This document shows, one piece after another, positions 43,834 to 55,052 of a stretch of DNA of 64,000 bases; the stretch's first letter is position 1; the number at the start of each line of letters is the position of its first letter. The notes under the pieces were generated by a model. It saw only the letters and a list, made by a program, of their open reading frames with translations, had not been told where the DNA came from and searched no databases. Position numbers and translations under genes: made by a program. This DNA is from Dipteris shenzhenensis. Lineage: Eukaryota > Polypodiophyta > Polypodiopsida > Gleicheniales. Where the stretch lies: NCBI GenBank assembly GCA_047967505.1, contig CM106539.1. The stretch is one strand, 5' to 3'.

Positions 43834-46264
43834 CTAGGCTCCCCAATCATCTAAAAACACCTCCAAGAAATCTCCCAAATATGGAGCAAATACCATCTGC
43901 ATAAATCTTTGAAAGGTAGCAAGAGCATTGGTGAGGCCAAATGGCATTACTTTGAATGCAAATGTCCCCCAGGGTGTGGCAAATGTGGTTTTAAGCACAT
44001 CTTCTTCGGCAATTCTGATTTCATAAAACCTAGAGTAACCATCATAGAAAGTATACATATCATGACCACTTACCTCCTCAAGAATGAGATCTTGAAAGGG
44101 AAGAGGATGATGGTCCCTCTTGGTGGCTGCATTGAGTTTCTTATAGTCGATGCAGACCTGCCACTTGTTATTTTTCTTTGGGGTGACTAACACTGGTGAA
44201 ACCCATTCAGTATTGTGAACCGAAACAATAAACCCAGCTTCTACAAGCTTCTGCAACTCTGAGCACAAAGCATCGATATGTAGGGGCCCTAATCTCCAAT
44301 ACTTCTGAGCCACAGGCTTTGCATCAGGCTTCAGCTCTATCTTGTGCTCTATGGAAGTCACATGGCAAAGGTGGTGGTAGCTAGTTGCAAAGAGGTCAGG
44401 GAAATCTTTGAACATTTCTAGAAACTCATCTTTCTCACTTGGAGTGAGGTCTGGGGAAAGCATAGATTCAAGCTGTTGAGGACTAGCTATTACCTTTTCT
44501 GTGGGTGGCAGGGTCGGAGACACCCCCATCATGTAAACTTCCTCCTTTGAGAACTCCTCCCCCCTTATCTAATTCTTCCATTGATTCAGATACCGAGGAT
44601 GAGAGAGTATCACTGTCTTGCTCCTCTTCTTCTTCTGGTTCCGTGGCACCTGGTTGCACTGAGATCTTCTCCTTAGAAGCACCAAAAGACATGTGTCTTG
44701 TCTTCCAATAGCTGACTGCATCACTCTTTCTCAACCATGGTCTCCCAAGTATGGCTGGGTAACTCCTACCTGTATCTTCAATGTCCACTACATAGAAATT
44801 GATGGTGGTGGTCAACCCATTGATAGTGATAGGCAAATCCTCAATGACTCCCAAGGTGGCGAGTCATCACCCATCTGCTACCTTGATTCGAGTGGAGGAA
44901 CGCCTTGTACATTTCAAATTCAATTTCTTCATGATTCGGGGCACCATGATATTACATGCAACTCCCCCATCAACACACACATTTTTGACACGGCAATTAT
45001 CTATGATGACATCAGCTGTATGTGGGTGCCGATCAATTTCTTCAGAGATAGAAGATACCTCTCGTACCTTTCCCTTTTTCTTGCTCCTCCTTGTTGAGAG
45101 CCCTTGCTGCATCTCACGTCTCACCTTAGGGCTTCATGCTATTAATTGAGGGAGCGTGATGCTCAAAGAATGATGAGCAAGGTCCTGAACAACTGAATAG
45201 TCTTCTTGCCCCGAGTCAATGGGGAAATCCGAGGGCGACCACTTACTCCTACGGGATCTTTTAGTCTTCTTTGTTGGTGGGTCTACCATCTCAGCATCTG
45301 AGGGCTCTGAGAAGGACACCTTCTTCCTAGGGCAGCCCGGGTCCACGGTTTGGAGAGGGGTCCAAGGTGGTATGACTTCTTTTCCCAAGGTCAAGGATCT
45401 CTACGTCAGAATCCTCAGTGCGCCTGATTCACTTAGAAGATTCACCCTTGGAATACTGGGACATTCCATGCGATAATGACCCTTCTAGTGGCACTCATAG
45501 CATGCAACATTAGCACAGTCTCTAGGAGGGCGGTTGGCTTGATTTTTGATGCCCACCATCTCAAGCCGAAGATCATTCAGGGCCTTGGCTAGGTCATTGA
45601 CTCTAGGTTCTATTGCAAGGGGGGCCTCTTTAGCTGGAGGGGCTGAGGGAGTAGAAAGGAGGGGGGCTCGTGGGCAAGGCTGGGGAAATCTTTGAGGCAG
45701 AGGGTGAGAATATACACCTTGTTGAGGGTAAGCATATAAGGGAGGACCATACATTTGAGGTGGAGGTGGTGGATACATCCCTGATGAGGGGTGGGGGTAT
45801 GCTCCTGAGTTAGACCCCCCAGGTTGTTGTTGCAGGAATTGAGGGGGTTACGGAGGAACAATCGTCTTCTTTAAAGCGGGGTCAGACTGAACTTTATCAA
45901 ACTTTTGAACAATCTCATGTGCTAGCACCATAGTTTTTGGATTCTCCCATTTAAGCTTGAGGCGGAATTCATCACTTGCTCCTGCTACAAGGTAGCCCAA
46001 CACATGCTGAGTCATTCCAGCTCGAAATCTGGCATTGTCCTCCTGTGTGGCAATTAAACGGTCCAGGAGCACAACCGCTCGATCCACATATCGACATGCC
46101 ATCTCATACCACACTTGAGCCAAACCCTCTAGAAATGTGGGAAGAACCAACAGCCATCTGTCTTCAGTAAGAAAGTTGAGAGAAACACAATGGCGCTTGA
46201 AGGCCACAAGATACTCATTTGGATTTTCTTCCACCCATCCACAAAACACAGGAATGTCAGCCAC
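43834..46264 (-). pseudogene. Ty3/gypsy gag-protease-RT remnant
   Basis: In minus order: Gag (46264-45848) with DIPVFCGWVEENPNEYLVAF and a retrotransposon-gag core; a Pro/Tyr/Gln-rich stretch (45778); a zinc knuckle near 45500 (CYECH-stop-KGHYRMEC); a basic/acidic linker with KKTKRSRRSK; protease near 45020 (CVDGGVACNIMVP) ending ILGRPWLRKS (44750); an acidic spacer EEEEEQDSD; RT (44532-43834) with WVSPVLVTPKKNNKWQVCID, MYTFYDGYSRFYEI, MPFGLTNALATFQRFM and EVFLDD. RT stops immediately after the catalytic DD; RNase H and integrase are absent. Stops and frameshifts break it into five pieces. It acted as the core of a cytoplasmic retroelement particle; this copy is dead. Confidence 0.88.
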
Positions 46265-46627
46265 GCTTGGAAGATGGAAAAGAGAGAGGCAAGATGAGGC
46301 TTATCTATGGACAAACAATAGAAAGAGGAAGCTTGAACTAAAAATCGGGTGAAGATACATCCACAAACCACACATAGGCAGGGTAGGGTGTGACTGGTGT
46401 ATTGTGAAATACTACATGGGAAGAATCTTCAGCATAGAATAGCACATAAACAATCTTAAAAGGATCAACCCTCATGATATCACATCCATCTTTACAAGCG
46501 AGGGTTAGAGACATGGCGCTACATGAGGTTGTTCATCAAGGCAACAAAGAATGCCATGACAAATGTCAATAGTTGGAGAGCTTGCACATCACCTTCTTCT
46601 AGTTCTTATAGTCGCTATGTTATCTCT
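46265..46627. other. Upstream flank of the Gypsy gag
   Basis: No LTR or PBS could be recognised here, so the 5' end of the Gypsy element is undefined. Confidence 0.4.
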
Positions 46628-47252
46628 TCAAGGGGTGTGCGGTCTGGCATCCTTCTTTTGAGCAATGTCCTTGAGGACCTTTCTGATGATCTTCCGAAGT
46701 CGGTAAACTCGTATCAAATATGCCCAACACTTAGTTTCATGATGACCACAACCTTTGCATTCCTTATAAATGATCACACTCCTTCGTGGCTTGTGGCTTT
46801 GTTGGGGTAGTGCTTCCACTCGTGTCATGCATGATTGAAGTACAAGCTTCATGTGCCAAGAAATCATCAACTAGATTTTGAGCTCGAGGGATATGCTGAA
46901 TTTTTACCTCTTCAAATTGGTTGCAAAGTTCCAATGCTTGTTGATGTCATGGAACCAAGCCTTTGCTCTACACCTTCCACCTTCCACTAACTTGTTCACA
47001 CACTAATTAAGAATCTCCTTGCACCTCAAGTTGCTTGACGTGATGTTCTTGTGCCTTTTGTAGCCCAAAAATGAGCACCAAGTACTCAGCTTGATTACAA
47101 GTACTTGCAGGTGCAGACTTGCTATAACAATACTCCTCACCACCCGGTGAAGTGAGCTTCACACCCACACCAGCAGCCTTGGTTGAAGGTTTATAAGATC
47201 CATCAAATGGAAGGATCCAAGATGTCATCGCACCAAGACTAAATTTGGACAT
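46628..47252 (-). pseudogene. RNase H domain (RVT_3-like) and zinc-knuckle-like fragment
   Basis: The minus strand at 47252-47007 reads WILPFDGSYKPSTKAAGVGV, then SPGGEEYCYSKSAPASTCNQ, AEYLVLIFGLQKAQ, LEVQGDS, and after stops QHIPRAQNLVDDFLAH: the D-E-D-D pattern (FDGS, NQAEY, QGDS, VDD). This is the additional, archaeal-type RNase H seen in some plant Ty3/gypsy (Tat-like) elements. Near 46770 the minus strand gives CKGCGHHETKCW, knuckle-like. Stops break the frame. Confidence 0.72.
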
Positions 47253-47477
47253 CCCAAGTTTCTCGGTAGTCCAAGATAGGTAGAAGGAGAGGGTGGGGAG
47301 AATTCAACACTTGAGCCAAACGTTTAGCACCAAATAAACTTGCAATCCTTTGTTAGTTTATCTTTAGAACAAAAAGGATTACAACTTGAAGCTTGAAATG
47401 AGGCACAAAAGGTTGATTGGGTACAAATGGATTCCTTGGTCGAAACATTACCAACCATAGCCGAGGCCTAGAAACCT

Positions 47478-47843
47478 TTATAGTGAGATTGAGAATAAAC
47501 CATTCAAGATGAGCTTATCCACAGGAATTAACAAGCAGATGTGCCAAACCTCCCCCCAAGCTTGGGGAGCATCCCACCCTTCGATGAAGGACACCCTTTT
47601 AATTACCTCCGAAGTAGCAAGTAGCTCGATCACCACACAATGAGTAGAATTAAAATCAAAGTTCTCCCAGCATATCAATAGTTCTTCACCTTGAACCAAC
47701 CATGGTGTATCATCCCACCCGTCGTCTCCTTGAACAATGCAGTGGATCCTACTCTTTAATAAAAAGAGAGGAGAGGAGAGGAGAAGGAGAAGGGAAAGAG
47801 AAGAGAGAGTGGGGGCATGGGATCTACTCTTACAGTTTTGCAA
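47478..47843 (-). pseudogene. Hypothetical fragment, possibly retroelement-derived
   Basis: The minus strand contains GDDGWDDTPWLVQGEELLIC and SEVIKRVSFIEGWDAPQAWG in one frame, more protein-like than the neighbourhood and colinear with the RNase H fragment just downstream. I do not recognise a family. The first third of the frame is a C/T-rich run and probably not coding. Confidence 0.3.
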
Positions 47844-49421
47844 AAACTCAGAAAAACTATCCGAAACCAGAAGACGTGGGAGCCCAGAAAGCTATCGCAC
47901 GGGTGAACATTGTAGACGCACAAAGCGAGAAAACTGTCCATGACCAAAAGACGCAAGAGCCTAGAAAACTATCGCGTGGGTGAACATAGTAGACGTGAAT
48001 CGAATGCGCATGCAGGAACTCAGAAGGAGCACAGATGTTACAGTTCTGCAGATGCGACCGGTACGAGCAGAAGATTTGCCATCCAAAATACACATAGGAA
48101 CCATGAGCAGAAAGTAGGCAGACTGAAAGTGCAGAAGCAGGGAGGTTTTGCAGCCGTAGAGACAGGGAAGGTGCAGAGTTTGGAGGTGCAAAAGTAGAGA
48201 ACTATGCACGGAAGAGGCTGTAGAGCCGCACCTAGTCGTAGGAGTAACAAGTTTTACACCACTAGCTGTGGAGATTTCGATCCCAGAAGCCACACCATTT
48301 CTATTAGCTAGAAAAGAAATCAAGACCAGAGGCTAAGCATGGTGATGCTTGAGGGCCATAGAGGAAAGGAGAACGTGAGGGTGAAACATTATCATGGGAG
48401 GGGAAAAGGAATTAGAAGGGGAGGGAATGAAGAGGGAGACTATGACACAAGGGGAAAGAGAGAGGGGGAAGAGAAGCATGTACATGATGGGAGGAGCAAT
48501 GTAAAGATGGAGACATCAAGGGAAGAGGACCATGCTTTATTTTGAAAGGAAGGAAAGGGAGAAATCAAAGTACTAGCTGGGTGGCTATCCCAATAAATGC
48601 ATCCTCTTAGATGTATGGTGTGTGTGGAAAAGTCTCCCATGTGGGCTAGGTGGTTACGCACTCTCAATTGTGTGCGACAACCCTTTGCCTCATTTTTCCA
48701 CATAAATTAAGCCCCATATCTCAAGTCTGTGATACTTCCTTGGTCTCTCCCCAATTTTATAATATGTTCAAACCTCTAGGAGGACAAGTGGAGGGTTGGC
48801 ACAAGGAATCTTGCCACCTCATCCTACTTTCCCCATTATTGAACTTGCTCTCTTGGACCTTCTATACCTCCCCCACATGAGCCTATCCTATATGGAGGGA
48901 ATAACCCAATATAATATCCATCTCCACCTATTTTATATTACTTCTCCCATGGACTTTTAGCCATATCTCACTAAATGCAGCTTAGGTGGAGGGGTGGCAC
49001 ATGGAGGAGCCATGCCACCTTACATTTTATAATATTACTTCCATGGATTATGTACATCACACCTTATGGGTCCTCTTACGTGGAAGGGTGGCACATGGTC
49101 ATGCCCTGCCACCTCAACCCTGGGCCCTATGCACACCATATTTTATTATACTATTGCCACACATACAAACACACACACATATTAATGCCTTTTTCCTTAG
49201 ATAATTTTATCCATAACACCGCCAAGTCCCAATGGGCAAGGGAATGATCAAATGGACTTTGGAGAGAGAACCTTACCACATCCAATGGTCTCTCGTCCAA
49301 ATTTGTACACCACTTGGGGGGGAGATCTAGAAGGTACCCCCACGGCCCCATCTTATAGGCCCATGCCTAACATAAACGTAGCTATGTCAAGTCCCATATC
49401 GGTGAGACAAGTAGACTTGAG
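47844..49421. other. Non-coding with local duplications
   Basis: A block of about 70 bp (AGACG-GAGCC-AGAAA-CTATCGC-GGGTGAACAT) is repeated at about 47870 and 47945. 48330-48550 is purine-rich. GGTGGCACATGG is repeated near 48982 and 49088. No gene is supported. Confidence 0.5.
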
Positions 49422-49553
49422 TGTTGATAGATCAGCTCAACATCATGTGATTACATGTGCATAGCACTAACACATATAGAGTGCTATAAAGGAAAGGGTT
49501 AGATGCCCCAACCCTAACCCTAAATGGGTTTGTATATTTCTACATTTTCAACC
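49422..49553 (+). mobile_element. Truncated LTR of the host Copia family (third copy)
   Basis: TGTTGATAGATCAGCTCAACATC..., then GCATAGCACTAAC, GAGTGCTATAAAGG, AAAGGGTTAGATGCCCC and AACCCTAACCCTAAATGGG align with the first half of 36173-36429. It has one upstream repeat word where the full LTRs have two, and the R/U5 half is missing. Confidence 0.82.
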
Positions 49554-50105
49554 CTAAATACATTCCACCTTTTTAAGGGAGGATTAACCCTTGTACTCTC
49601 TTGTACCTCTCTCATTCTCACATTACAAACACTTGGGCCCATATGGCTCCAAGGAAGATAGCATATTCTAAGTCTCACACCCTCTCCTACTTCTCCGCTT
49701 TGTAGGTAAGGGATGATCTATAATTTTTAGTCTTTGTGTAGACTTTTGTTGCATAGTCATTGTGTTTGCATATGCACACACTATGACATTTCATTTGTAG
49801 TAAGTTGTACTCATTATAGATACTTCTGTTTCATAGTAGTCATTGTGTTTACATATGTAGCCACTATGATATTTTCAAGCATTGTGTCTACATATGCCCA
49901 TATGTCATTGTGTTTACATATTTTGTAATCATATTCACCAAGAAATGTGTTATTTCAAAGGAGGTGCTGAGAATGGTATACATTGCACCATAGAGATAGG
50001 AATAGGGATAATCCCTACCTTTAAGGGATGATTGCGTATACTAATTCATTTTTTTAAGAAACCAACATAGTGTACAATTATTGCACTCCACCCTCCACCG
50101 TTGAT
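49554..50105. other. Intergenic with degenerate CATTGTGTTTACATAT repeats
   Basis: Between 49755 and 49925 the word CATTGTGTTTACATAT or close variants occurs four times. No gene. Confidence 0.5.
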
Positions 50106-50450
50106 CCTCCAATAGTGGATGTGTACATGAAGTTAGAAAGAGTATTTCTTGGAAAAGATTTTGAGCACATAATATGAAAATTAAAAAGGCACTTTATGGT
50201 CTCAAGCAAGACCCATGGGCCTATACAACAAGATTGATAACTAATTTAGGGAGTACGAGTCCACAAGTAGCGAACTTGTTCATGGCATGTATGTGAAATG
50301 AATGATTTGGGAATCTTTCATTGCATTCTAGGCATTTAAATAGAGTAGGTAGAGGAAGATATGTTTTTTAGTCAAGCCAAGGAATCCATTATAGGCTACT
50401 TAGATGGTACACCTTTGAGAGAGTCAAATGCCAATGGATGCAAAGACATA
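50106..50450 (+). pseudogene. Copia reverse transcriptase scrap
   Basis: Plus-strand pieces include [46 protein letters not shown] and AKESIIGYL, matching the RT stretch from LDEEVYMxQPxGF through [12 protein letters not shown] to the DLG-xHYFLGIE segment. It has many stops, and the catalytic YVDD part is deleted. Confidence 0.75.
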
Positions 50451-50539
50451 AATTTTTGAATTGAAAACAGAGCGTGGGAAGCCATATGCAACACAACAAG
50501 GCCAGTCCACACAATTGTCTACAAAGCATGCCACTTTCA

Positions 50540-50763
50540 AGGATGCAAAATATCAGGATATAGAAATCATAGCTACCCCCAACCTGGCCTTAGCCCCTAG
50601 TGTAGATTTTGAAGAGGCATAGACTCCACTTGAGGAGGAACCAGAACTGAATGAAACCTGCAGGAAAAATACAGATGAAGCAGACCCTATTGCTCCTAAG
50701 GTAGCAGTAATATATTTGAACTCAACCCACACCATCAAGGCCCATCTGATGGACTATTTATAG
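50540..50763 (+). pseudogene. 3' end of an accessory ORF, same family as 62407-63240
   Basis: It ends APKVAVIYLNSTHTIKAHLM and DYL before a stop; the copy at 63180-63240 reads TMIDLNASHTFKVHLKDYL at the same distance from the LTR. The function is unknown. It precedes the LTR at 50820. Confidence 0.6.
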
Positions 50764-50819
50764 TAAGGGTTTGACTCTTCCACTTTTTTGCAAAAAGTTT
50801 TACCATCGGGTGTGCTAGG

Positions 50820-51251
50820 TGTTGAGGGTGACCTCTTCACCCATGTGGACCTCAACCAATGAGGGTTAGTAGATCCCTAGTAAAGGGAAGTTACATTAGT
50901 GAGTAGTGGATAATTTTGTAACTATAGGGATAGTTATAACTATCCCTAACATCTAGTAGTAGTGGCCTTATCCACCACATCATGTTTTGAACTATGCCTA
51001 TTTTTTACTGTTACTCGACTGAAGTTGGATGATGTTATAAGCTAATCTTCATCTCTTGCATCAGGTTGTCATTGCCATCTACTGAAATACAAACTATTTG
51101 CAACATTTCTACTCTATAAATAGTTGTCTCAGTTCTTTGTATGTTTTGTACTATCTTTTCCTTTTTCCGACATTAGTCCAACCTTGGCATTTCCATTGCT
51201 AGGAGTGGATATATGTAGGTGTTTTTCAGTCTTTTGGATACACCACTAATA
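50820..51251 (+). mobile_element. LTR of the accessory-ORF element family, copy 1
   Basis: TGTTGAGGGTGACC onwards, matching 63301-63774 throughout: CCCATGTGGAC, TTTTGTAACT-TAGGGATAGTT, TCCACCACAT-ATGTTTT, a TATA-like CTCTATAAATAG near 51111, and GTGTTTTTCA at the end. The right boundary is approximate. Confidence 0.75.
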
Positions 51252-52400
51252 GTAGCCAACATTCAGATTGGCTAGATGGATTCTCCTATTCCAAGAGTTT
51301 GATTATACAATAGTGGTACACATGTCAAGAAGCCAACATTTGGTGGCGGATTATTTGAGCCCCTTGGATTCAAGGGAACCACACTTGGAGGGCATTCTAG
51401 ATGATCTATCCGATGCAAATCTGGTTGATGTAGAACCCATTTGGGGCATATATTGGTATGATTGCATGATTAAATTCTTGCTGGATGGTGTTTTCCCAAA
51501 AGAGATGTCACTGGATTAAAGAAAATTGATGGCATTGAAGAGTAGACCATTCATGGTGATTATTGGAATATTGTCTTATAGAGGGGTTGATCAGGTGTTA
51601 CGATGATGTGTATACTGGAGCATGAATAGAATGTGGTATTGAGGGAGGCACATCAGAGAGCCACTTTGTAGGAGACATTAAGATAAAGAAGATTTTTCAA
51701 GCCAGGTTGTGGTGGCCGACTGTAATCAAAGATGCTCATGAATTTGCAAAGTGTTGTTGGTACTTTCAAAGAGAGGGTCATCCGATGCCTTTGAATCCAA
51801 TTCTTCCATTGGAGCCATTCCAAAAATGGGGCCTAGACTTCATGGGTCCATTTAAGCTAGCAGCACAGTACACAGGGAACAAGTATGTGGCAATGGCCAT
51901 GGATTATTCAATTAAATGAGTGGAAGCACATGTGCTATGGGATAATATGATGGCTAGTACAGTGAAATTTTTATACCAAAATATCATTACATGGGTCAGA
52001 TGCCCGATCGAGTTGGTATCAGATCAAGGGGCTCATTTTTTGAATGTTATGGTGGAGTGATTATCAAATGTGAATATGATAGTTCACAAGATGGTTATGA
52101 CGTATCATCTGCCACAAGAAAATGGAGAGTCAAAGAGTAGCAACAAGACGATGAAGTGAGTTTTGAAGATGACTGTATCAGCAAAGAGCTAAAAAGATAT
52201 CTATGGGCATATAGAATGGCTTTTCAAATCACCATGGGAACGAGACCGTTCTGGTCGGTTGATGGCTTAGAGGCTGTAGTATCGATGGAATCATATCCTC
52301 AAGTTTGCAAATTGCAACTGAGAAGATGAGCCCAAAAGATTCAGTTCCATTCTGGTAGGAACTATTGATTCAACGGGAGGAAAACTGGATTTAGAGTCAG
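51252..52400 (+). pseudogene. Ty3/gypsy RNase H end and integrase remnant
   Basis: ARWILLFQEFDYTIVVHMSR and QHLVADYLSPLD close an RNase H domain. After frameshifts come LWWPTVIKDAHEFAKCCWYF (zinc region, second C-x2-C damaged), WGLDFMGPF (first Asp, about 51835), ELVSDQGAHF (second Asp, about 52012) and QENGESKSSNKTMK, where the expected catalytic Glu of the NGQAE type is Lys. Gag, protease and RT are absent; the fragment starts directly at an LTR end. Confidence 0.85.
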
Positions 52401-52749
52401 TATATGGTGCAGGTCATTCAGGAATGGCTTAAAGTGCGGATGAACCATAATATCAAATTCACGCTTTTATACACATAAACTGCTCTCCTAGCAACAATAC
52501 TTGAAGCTAGAGTTTGAAAAAGCCCAAGAAACATAGCAACGAGCATTAGAGGTGACACTTTGGTAGCAGGAAGAGGGATGGAAAAACAATAAGAATCAAC
52601 TATCCATGAGTGCAACATAGGCTAGAATATTGAGTGGGCTGCCCTAGAGGATTGCCACCAAATTCAAAAATAGGAGTGGGAGGCAGGCATGGCAACTTTG
52701 TGAGTCCAACATGCCACTTGCAAGAGTCTGGTAAGGCAAAATCAATTTC
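52401..52749. other. Decayed continuation of the integrase C-terminus
   Basis: Short coding-like pieces only. No chromodomain was recognised. Confidence 0.4.
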
Positions 52750-54900
52750 TTTGATTTTTAAAAGGGGTTAAATTTCTTAGAAGATACGACTATATGTCGG
52801 AAGCACATTATTTGTTGATTTTTTTTGCTAAAAATGGCCACCACCAATAGAATGGGGCTAGTATTATCCATGCAAGGATTATGGGGAAAGTACTAGGAAA
52901 AGAAAAGTGCAAAAGTGTCATGCAATCTAAGTTGAGGTAGATGCTAACTGCTCTCTATGAGTATGTGAATGTGGTAGCATAGCCGAAAAAATCTATTGTA
53001 GTAAACAAATGGATCAAAAAGTTCTTTGCCCTTGACAGACGAAGAGAGAGTTGTGCTCAAAAAATGTGGATTTATGGATGATGACCTAGAAGAGTCCTAC
53101 AAAAGGGTGAAAGTACTAGATGATATCTTGCAATCACCACCTTGTCTTGCACCTAGTACCAAAAATCTTATGAAGCTGAGGTTTAAGAAGGGAGGATCCG
53201 ATACAATAGCTAAGAAAGAGCTGGATATGAATGAGCCACCTGCTCATGATGGAGGACTTACTTTGATAGAAAAAGAACAAAAAGGGAAGACAAAGGATGC
53301 TAAGAAAAGCCCTATAGAAAAGGTGGTGGGTAGTAGTGACACACCTACAGATAACAAACTAAGAGAAAAATCATAGATTCTTGTCATAGTAGCATCACTA
53401 GAAAGGTCAATTAGCAAGCAGGCTATTCACCAAGTAGAAACGACTATGCTAGTTTAGCCAGCTGTGCCTTCAACATCAGGGGTATCTGCTAAAGTTTTGA
53501 AGGAGCAAGCTGATAAAGCTATTTCCCAATTAGTTTTTGCCTTTAACATTTTGTCTAGCTATCACCAACAATATCTGAAGGGGAAAATACAGAGTATACA
53601 GTTTTTGATGGAGTTAGATACAAAAAGGAAATTGCATAAAGCCTTCAGATAGGGACATGAAAGGTTTAAGAAAAACATGCATAATAAGCTAACTAGGTTG
53701 CAGATAGAGGTCAAGATGGTGATAGAAGAGAAAGCATCTTGGATCTAGGAGAGGGAATGGTTGCTTTAGAGTCAAAAGGAATCACAAAAGAAGGTAGAAG
53801 AAAATGAATGAGCTTCAACATCAAAATTCAATAATTTGTGGAAAGACTCGGAGGTTATACAAGTTGGTACCTACTAAAACAACAATAGTACAAGATGTTC
53901 AATAGTGGTTGATAGAATTTAAAGAAATGTTAGTAGATCAATTGAATCAATTGATGGAAGGGAATGCTAATTTGATGACAAAAAACACACTGATACAAGA
54001 AAGTGAATGCATTAGTTAATGTGGAGACCCAGATTTAGCTCTATGACATATGAAGACACATTGGAAGTGGAGGGTGTTTTCATGAGTGGCAAAAGTTTTG
54101 GAGAGTTGCAAAGACAGTTGCATGACGATATGAAGAATATGTAGACTCAAGTTAAGGAGAAGTTGATGACAACATTGGCTCACCGGTTTTCTAATCATTT
54201 GAAGACTGAAGACTCTATCAGAATCACTATGCTCCAAGAACTATTGGAAGCTTTGTAGAACAAGCTCTATGCAAAGAAAAGATCTAAACTAGTGATTTTT
54301 GTTGCATTTGTTTTTGAGTTGGGAGAATCAACCTTCACAAAGCAAGAGTGAGGACCTCTAAGGATCACGACTCCAAATATGGAAATTTAAAAAAAATTAG
54401 AATTAGTTACTAAAAAGGAAGAAGAATTGGTGATTTAACACAAACCTAAAGTTCTTATAGAAGAGAACCCACGTGTTGTGATTCAAAAAGAACCAAAAGT
54501 TGTTACCCATGAGAAACTAGACATTGTTCATAATGAGGAGCAAACTATGGCTGCTTGTGCCTTCATTGAAGTAGCATAGGGCATACACATTAAAGAAGAA
54601 ATGGGGGAGAAAATTGACTTGCATCAATTTGCTGACACAGGTCTGAAAAATATAGAGGGATTTTGTCAGGTCTTGGAGGAAAATGAACAAATGGCAAATT
54701 AAGGCATTGATTGAGTTGAGCATTTTAGAATGGAAATTCCAGTTGAACAGTGGACTTTATTTACTTCAGTTGAGTGTGATATAGAAAATGTCCTAATTAC
54801 TTCTACCATTGATCCCAATGATACCACAATACAAATTACTGATATAAAAATTGTTGCAGATACCATTATTGAGTAAAGTACCATCAATGCCACTAATCCA
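52750..54900 (+). pseudogene. Accessory ORF downstream of Gypsy integrase, unknown function
   Basis: One main register with many stops from about 52880 to 54900. Pieces: LTDEERVVLKKCGFMDDDLE (53032), a Lys-rich linker, SAKVLKEQADKAISQLVFAF, LKGKIQSIQFLMELDTKRKL, coiled-coil-like KVEENE and LQRQLHDDMKNM, and repeated PKV-IEENPRVVIQKEPKVV units near 54450. Composition is charged and helical. Some plant Gypsy lineages carry an extra ORF between pol and the 3' LTR; the position fits that. No transmembrane envelope features were seen. Confidence 0.5.
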
Positions 54901-54997
54901 CATGATCAATAACTTTATGCCTATCCTATTTCAACCCCTACACACACACATACACACAATTCCTACACCTTCCTCTCTTTTGGATAGACCCTGGCCC

Positions 54998-54999
<2 letters not shown>
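54901..54999. other. Transition into low-complexity sequence
   Basis: A (CA)n run near 54940-54958, then C/T-rich sequence. Confidence 0.5.

Positions 55000-55050
<51 letters not shown>
55000..55050. repeat. (TC)25 microsatellite
   Basis: A perfect TC dinucleotide run of about 25 units. Confidence 0.95.
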
Positions 55051-55052
<2 letters not shown>

